Shown here: positions 4,615 to 6,429 of the stretch, piece by piece
Layout: each line of letters begins with the position of its first letter
Numbering within the stretch: position 1 is the first letter of the stretch
From: an uncultured Muribaculaceae bacterium
GTDB lineage: Bacteria; Bacteroidota; Bacteroidia; Bacteroidales; Muribaculaceae
Reading direction: 5' to 3'
DNA length: 6,429 nt
NCBI GenBank assembly: GCA_910584545.1
Contig: CAJUBC010000077.1
Span: 1-6,429, forward strand
Translations under genes and position numbers: made by a program
The notes under the pieces: model-generated
Databases searched by the model: none
Told to the model about the DNA's origin: nothing
What the model saw: only the letters and a program-made list of their open reading frames with translations

Positions 4615-4760
4615 GGGATATTACTCTTTTTTGAGGGATTTTATAGGTTGAGATAGCGTTGTGTGGAAATAACTAAAGCTCTGTTTACGAATGAAAAAAA
4701 CGATGATTCCACCAATGAGACTATACACGCACTTGGTAACTCGTCACCCTGACCTCTGAC

Positions 4761-6429
4761 TTATTTGCTTTCGCCATATCCGTAGCCATATCCATATCCG
4801 TAGCCGTAGCCATATCCGTAGCCGTACTTGTATCCGTAGCGGGTGTGGGCGGTGTCGGTGCCGTTGAGGATGAAGGAGATGTTTTTATATTTCTTGGTTG
4901 CGTATAGGCGGTCGAGCTCGGGGAGGAGGGAGCGTTCCAGCAGTCCAGCCCGCAGCACGAAGATGGTGCGGTCCACGTACCGGTTGATTATATGGGTGTC
5001 GGCCACTATCTCGATCGGCGGACAGTCGATGATGATGTAGTCCCATTTATCACGCTCTTTTTCTATAAGCTCCGTGAAGCGCTCTCCCTCCAGCAGCTCG
5101 GCGGGGTTCGGAGGTATCTTTCCGACGGGGAGCACGCAGAGGCGATTCTCGTCGCTGCACACCATCAGTTCCCTCGGATTGTCGGCGCGTCCCGACAGGT
5201 AGTCGGAGATACCGTGGGCGGGCTTGCCCACATATTGGGAGGCGGATCCATGGCGCATGTCGCCGTCTATCACGAGCACCCTGCGTCCCCTGAGCGCGAG
5301 CACCTTGGCGAGGTTCATCGCTATGTACGACTTGCCGCTGCCGGCGTTGAAGGAGGTGATGGCCATCACCTCGGCCCTGTCGTTGCTGCCGCGCATGAAC
5401 TCCACATTGGTGCGGAGCACGCGGAAGGATTCGTTGATGAGGTTGCGGCTTCCCTCCTTCACCACTACCTCACGCTGCGAGCCGTCCTTGTGGACGAACT
5501 TGCGTTTCATGCCGAGGAACGCCCTCACGCGGCCCTTGAACCCACGCTTGCCGGTGGAGAGGGTGTCCTCGGGAATCTCGCCGAGGAAGGGGGTCGCCAG
5601 ATCCTCCACATCCTTGCGGCCGCGCAGGCGCGTGTTGTTGATCTCGCGCACGTACGTCACGCCGAACGGGATGAAGAGGCCAAGAATGAAAGCTGCGCCG
5701 AACACTATGGCTTTCGATGGCTTCGCAGGCTTGCCTGAGTCGCCGGGGCGCGTTATCACCCGCGTGTTGTAGGCGGTGAACGCCTGGGAGAGTTCGTTTT
5801 CCTCCCGCTTCTGGAGGAGGAAGAGGTAGAGCTGTTCCTTCACTTTCTGCTGGCGCTCCACCGAGAGGAGATACCTGGCCTGGGTGGGATTGGAGGAGAT
5901 TTTGGAGAGGGCCTCGCTCTCGGCGCGCTCCAGTGAGCGCAGCTGCGTGGAAAGCTCGCGGATGATATTGTCGGCCGTGCCGGCGATGGCCCGGCGCAGC
6001 GGGACTATCTGCGCGTCGAGCGTGGCGACGAGCGGGTTCCTGTCCGATGATTTGCTGGCGAGTGCCGTGCGTTCCAGCACGAGCTGGTTGTATTCCTCGA
6101 TCTGGCGCGCGAGCACCTGGTTCTGCACCCCGGAATTGAACGGCAGCGGATGGGCCCCCTCCCTGTCGGCCGCGAGGTACTGCTTGATGTACTGAGCTAT
6201 CTGGAGCTGCGTGGATATGTCGAGTATCTTGGAGCTGTTGGCCTCGTTGCGCTCCATATACATCTGTGAGGCAAGGCCGACATCGGGCATGAGGTTGCGG
6301 CTCTTGAACTCGGAGATGTCGGAGTCTACGTTGCCGAGCTCGCTCTCGATCACGGCGAGACGGTCGTCGATGAAGTCGGACGTGGACACCGACATGCGGT
6401 TCTTTTCATTGATCCATCCTTCATTATAT
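4761..6429 (-). CDS. wzc: Wzc-like polysaccharide co-polymerase / tyrosine autokinase (5' end beyond window)
   Basis: The visible 555 residues are the C-terminal two thirds of a BY-kinase. The frame stays open to the window edge, with family-like YNEGWINEKNR before the first visible ATG (6395), so that ATG is internal. Numbering from it: a periplasmic coiled-coil Wzz-type region (about 10-210), a proline-rich GKPAKPSK (221-228), a membrane segment (about 229-249), ESFRVLRTN (322-330, oligomerisation helix), Walker A SFNAGSGKS (348-356), Walker A' VLVIDGDMR (373-381) and Walker B YIIIDCPP (453-460). The tail is tyrosine-rich (520-541). Such inner-membrane proteins couple cyclic autophosphorylation to polymerisation and export of capsule or exopolysaccharide, usually with a Wza porin. 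Full-length Bacteroidetes members are about 800 residues. Upstream operon genes would lie beyond the right edge; a terminator follows. Confidence 0.93.
   Translation of the reverse strand, partial: YNEGWINEKNRMSVSTSDFIDDRLAVIESELGNVDSDISEFKSRNLMPDVGLASQMYMERNEANSSKILDISTQLQIAQYIKQYLAADREGAHPLPFNSGVQNQVLARQIEEYNQLVLERTALASKSSDRNPLVATLDAQIVPLRRAIAGTADNIIRELSTQLRSLERAESEALSKISSNPTQARYLLSVERQQKVKEQLYLFLLQKREENELSQAFTAYNTRVITRPGDSGKPAKPSKAIVFGAAFILGLFIPFGVTYVREINNTRLRGRKDVEDLATPFLGEIPEDTLSTGKRGFKGRVRAFLGMKRKFVHKDGSQREVVVKEGSRNLINESFRVLRTNVEFMRGSNDRAEVMAITSFNAGSGKSYIAMNLAKVLALRGRRVLVIDGDMRHGSASQYVGKPAHGISDYLSGRADNPRELMVCSDENRLCVLPVGKIPPNPAELLEGERFTELIEKERDKWDYIIIDCPPIEIVADTHIINRYVDRTIFVLRAGLLERSLLPELDRLYATKKYKNISFILNGTDTAHTRYGYKYGYGYGYGYGYGYGYGYGESK
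4773..4838 (-). repeat. Hexanucleotide repeat encoding the Tyr-Gly phosphorylation tail
   Basis: Nine uninterrupted Tyr-Gly pairs (4773-4826), written with TAT/TAC and GGA/GGC codons, are preceded by Y-G-Y-K and followed by ESK. The cluster holds eleven tyrosines, the usual site of trans-autophosphorylation in BY-kinases. The 6-bp periodicity means copy-number slippage would change the tyrosine count without breaking the frame. Confidence 0.85.

Noticed and set aside
4992..5772. Rightward open frames opposite the kinase gene
   Set aside because: They are antisense shadows of the Wzc kinase domain, rich in His/Ala/Glu with no recognisable family.

Overview
The window looks like a chromosomal stretch from a member of the Bacteroidales. 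The evidence is a UpxY/NusG-type antiterminator, promoter boxes of the TAnnTTTG type, a Bacteroidetes-style tyrosine recombinase, a YaaA protein starting with the AESKTM variant motif, and a Wzc-type tyrosine autokinase with a Tyr-Gly tail. The GC-rich recombinase and kinase genes next to an AT-rich upxY region would fit a gut lineage such as Muribaculaceae, but that rank is a guess.

Left part (1-2140), all leftward: a UpxY-like gene (488-51) starts what is probably a surface-polysaccharide locus continuing beyond the left edge. Upstream is an AT-rich, gene-free stretch bounded by two perfectly inverted 17-bp sequences (517-533 and 714-730). The only good promoter box inside it (693-700) points away from upxY. 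Next come a strong hairpin (754-783), a 35-bp-period GC-rich repeat, and a tyrosine recombinase (2092-887). This recombinase / inverted-repeat promoter / upxY order is that of phase-variable capsule loci in Bacteroides. I read it as a promoter-inversion switch caught in its OFF orientation. If the segment flipped, the promoter box would sit about 60 bp upstream of the upxY start, facing it.

Middle part (2140-4620): a rightward yaaA gene (peroxide/iron stress) has its own promoter-like box. It is followed by a leftward lipoprotein flavodoxin. The flavodoxin is flanked on both sides by decayed C-terminal remnants of the same AAA+/DUF4143 ATPase family. One remnant abuts a 33-bp tandem repeat encoding degenerate FALRGYF peptides; the other lies beside overlapping inverted repeats and GGAAAGGAC-type direct repeats. 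The area reads as a degraded accessory patch.

Right part (4582-6429): a terminator and the 3' two thirds of a leftward Wzc-like polysaccharide co-polymerase/tyrosine autokinase, cut by the window edge. It ends in nine consecutive Tyr-Gly pairs encoded by hexanucleotide repeats. It is probably the last gene of an exopolysaccharide operon entering from the right, so the window holds the end of one polysaccharide operon and the switchable start of another. No rRNA, tRNA, CRISPR array or intact insertion sequence was seen.
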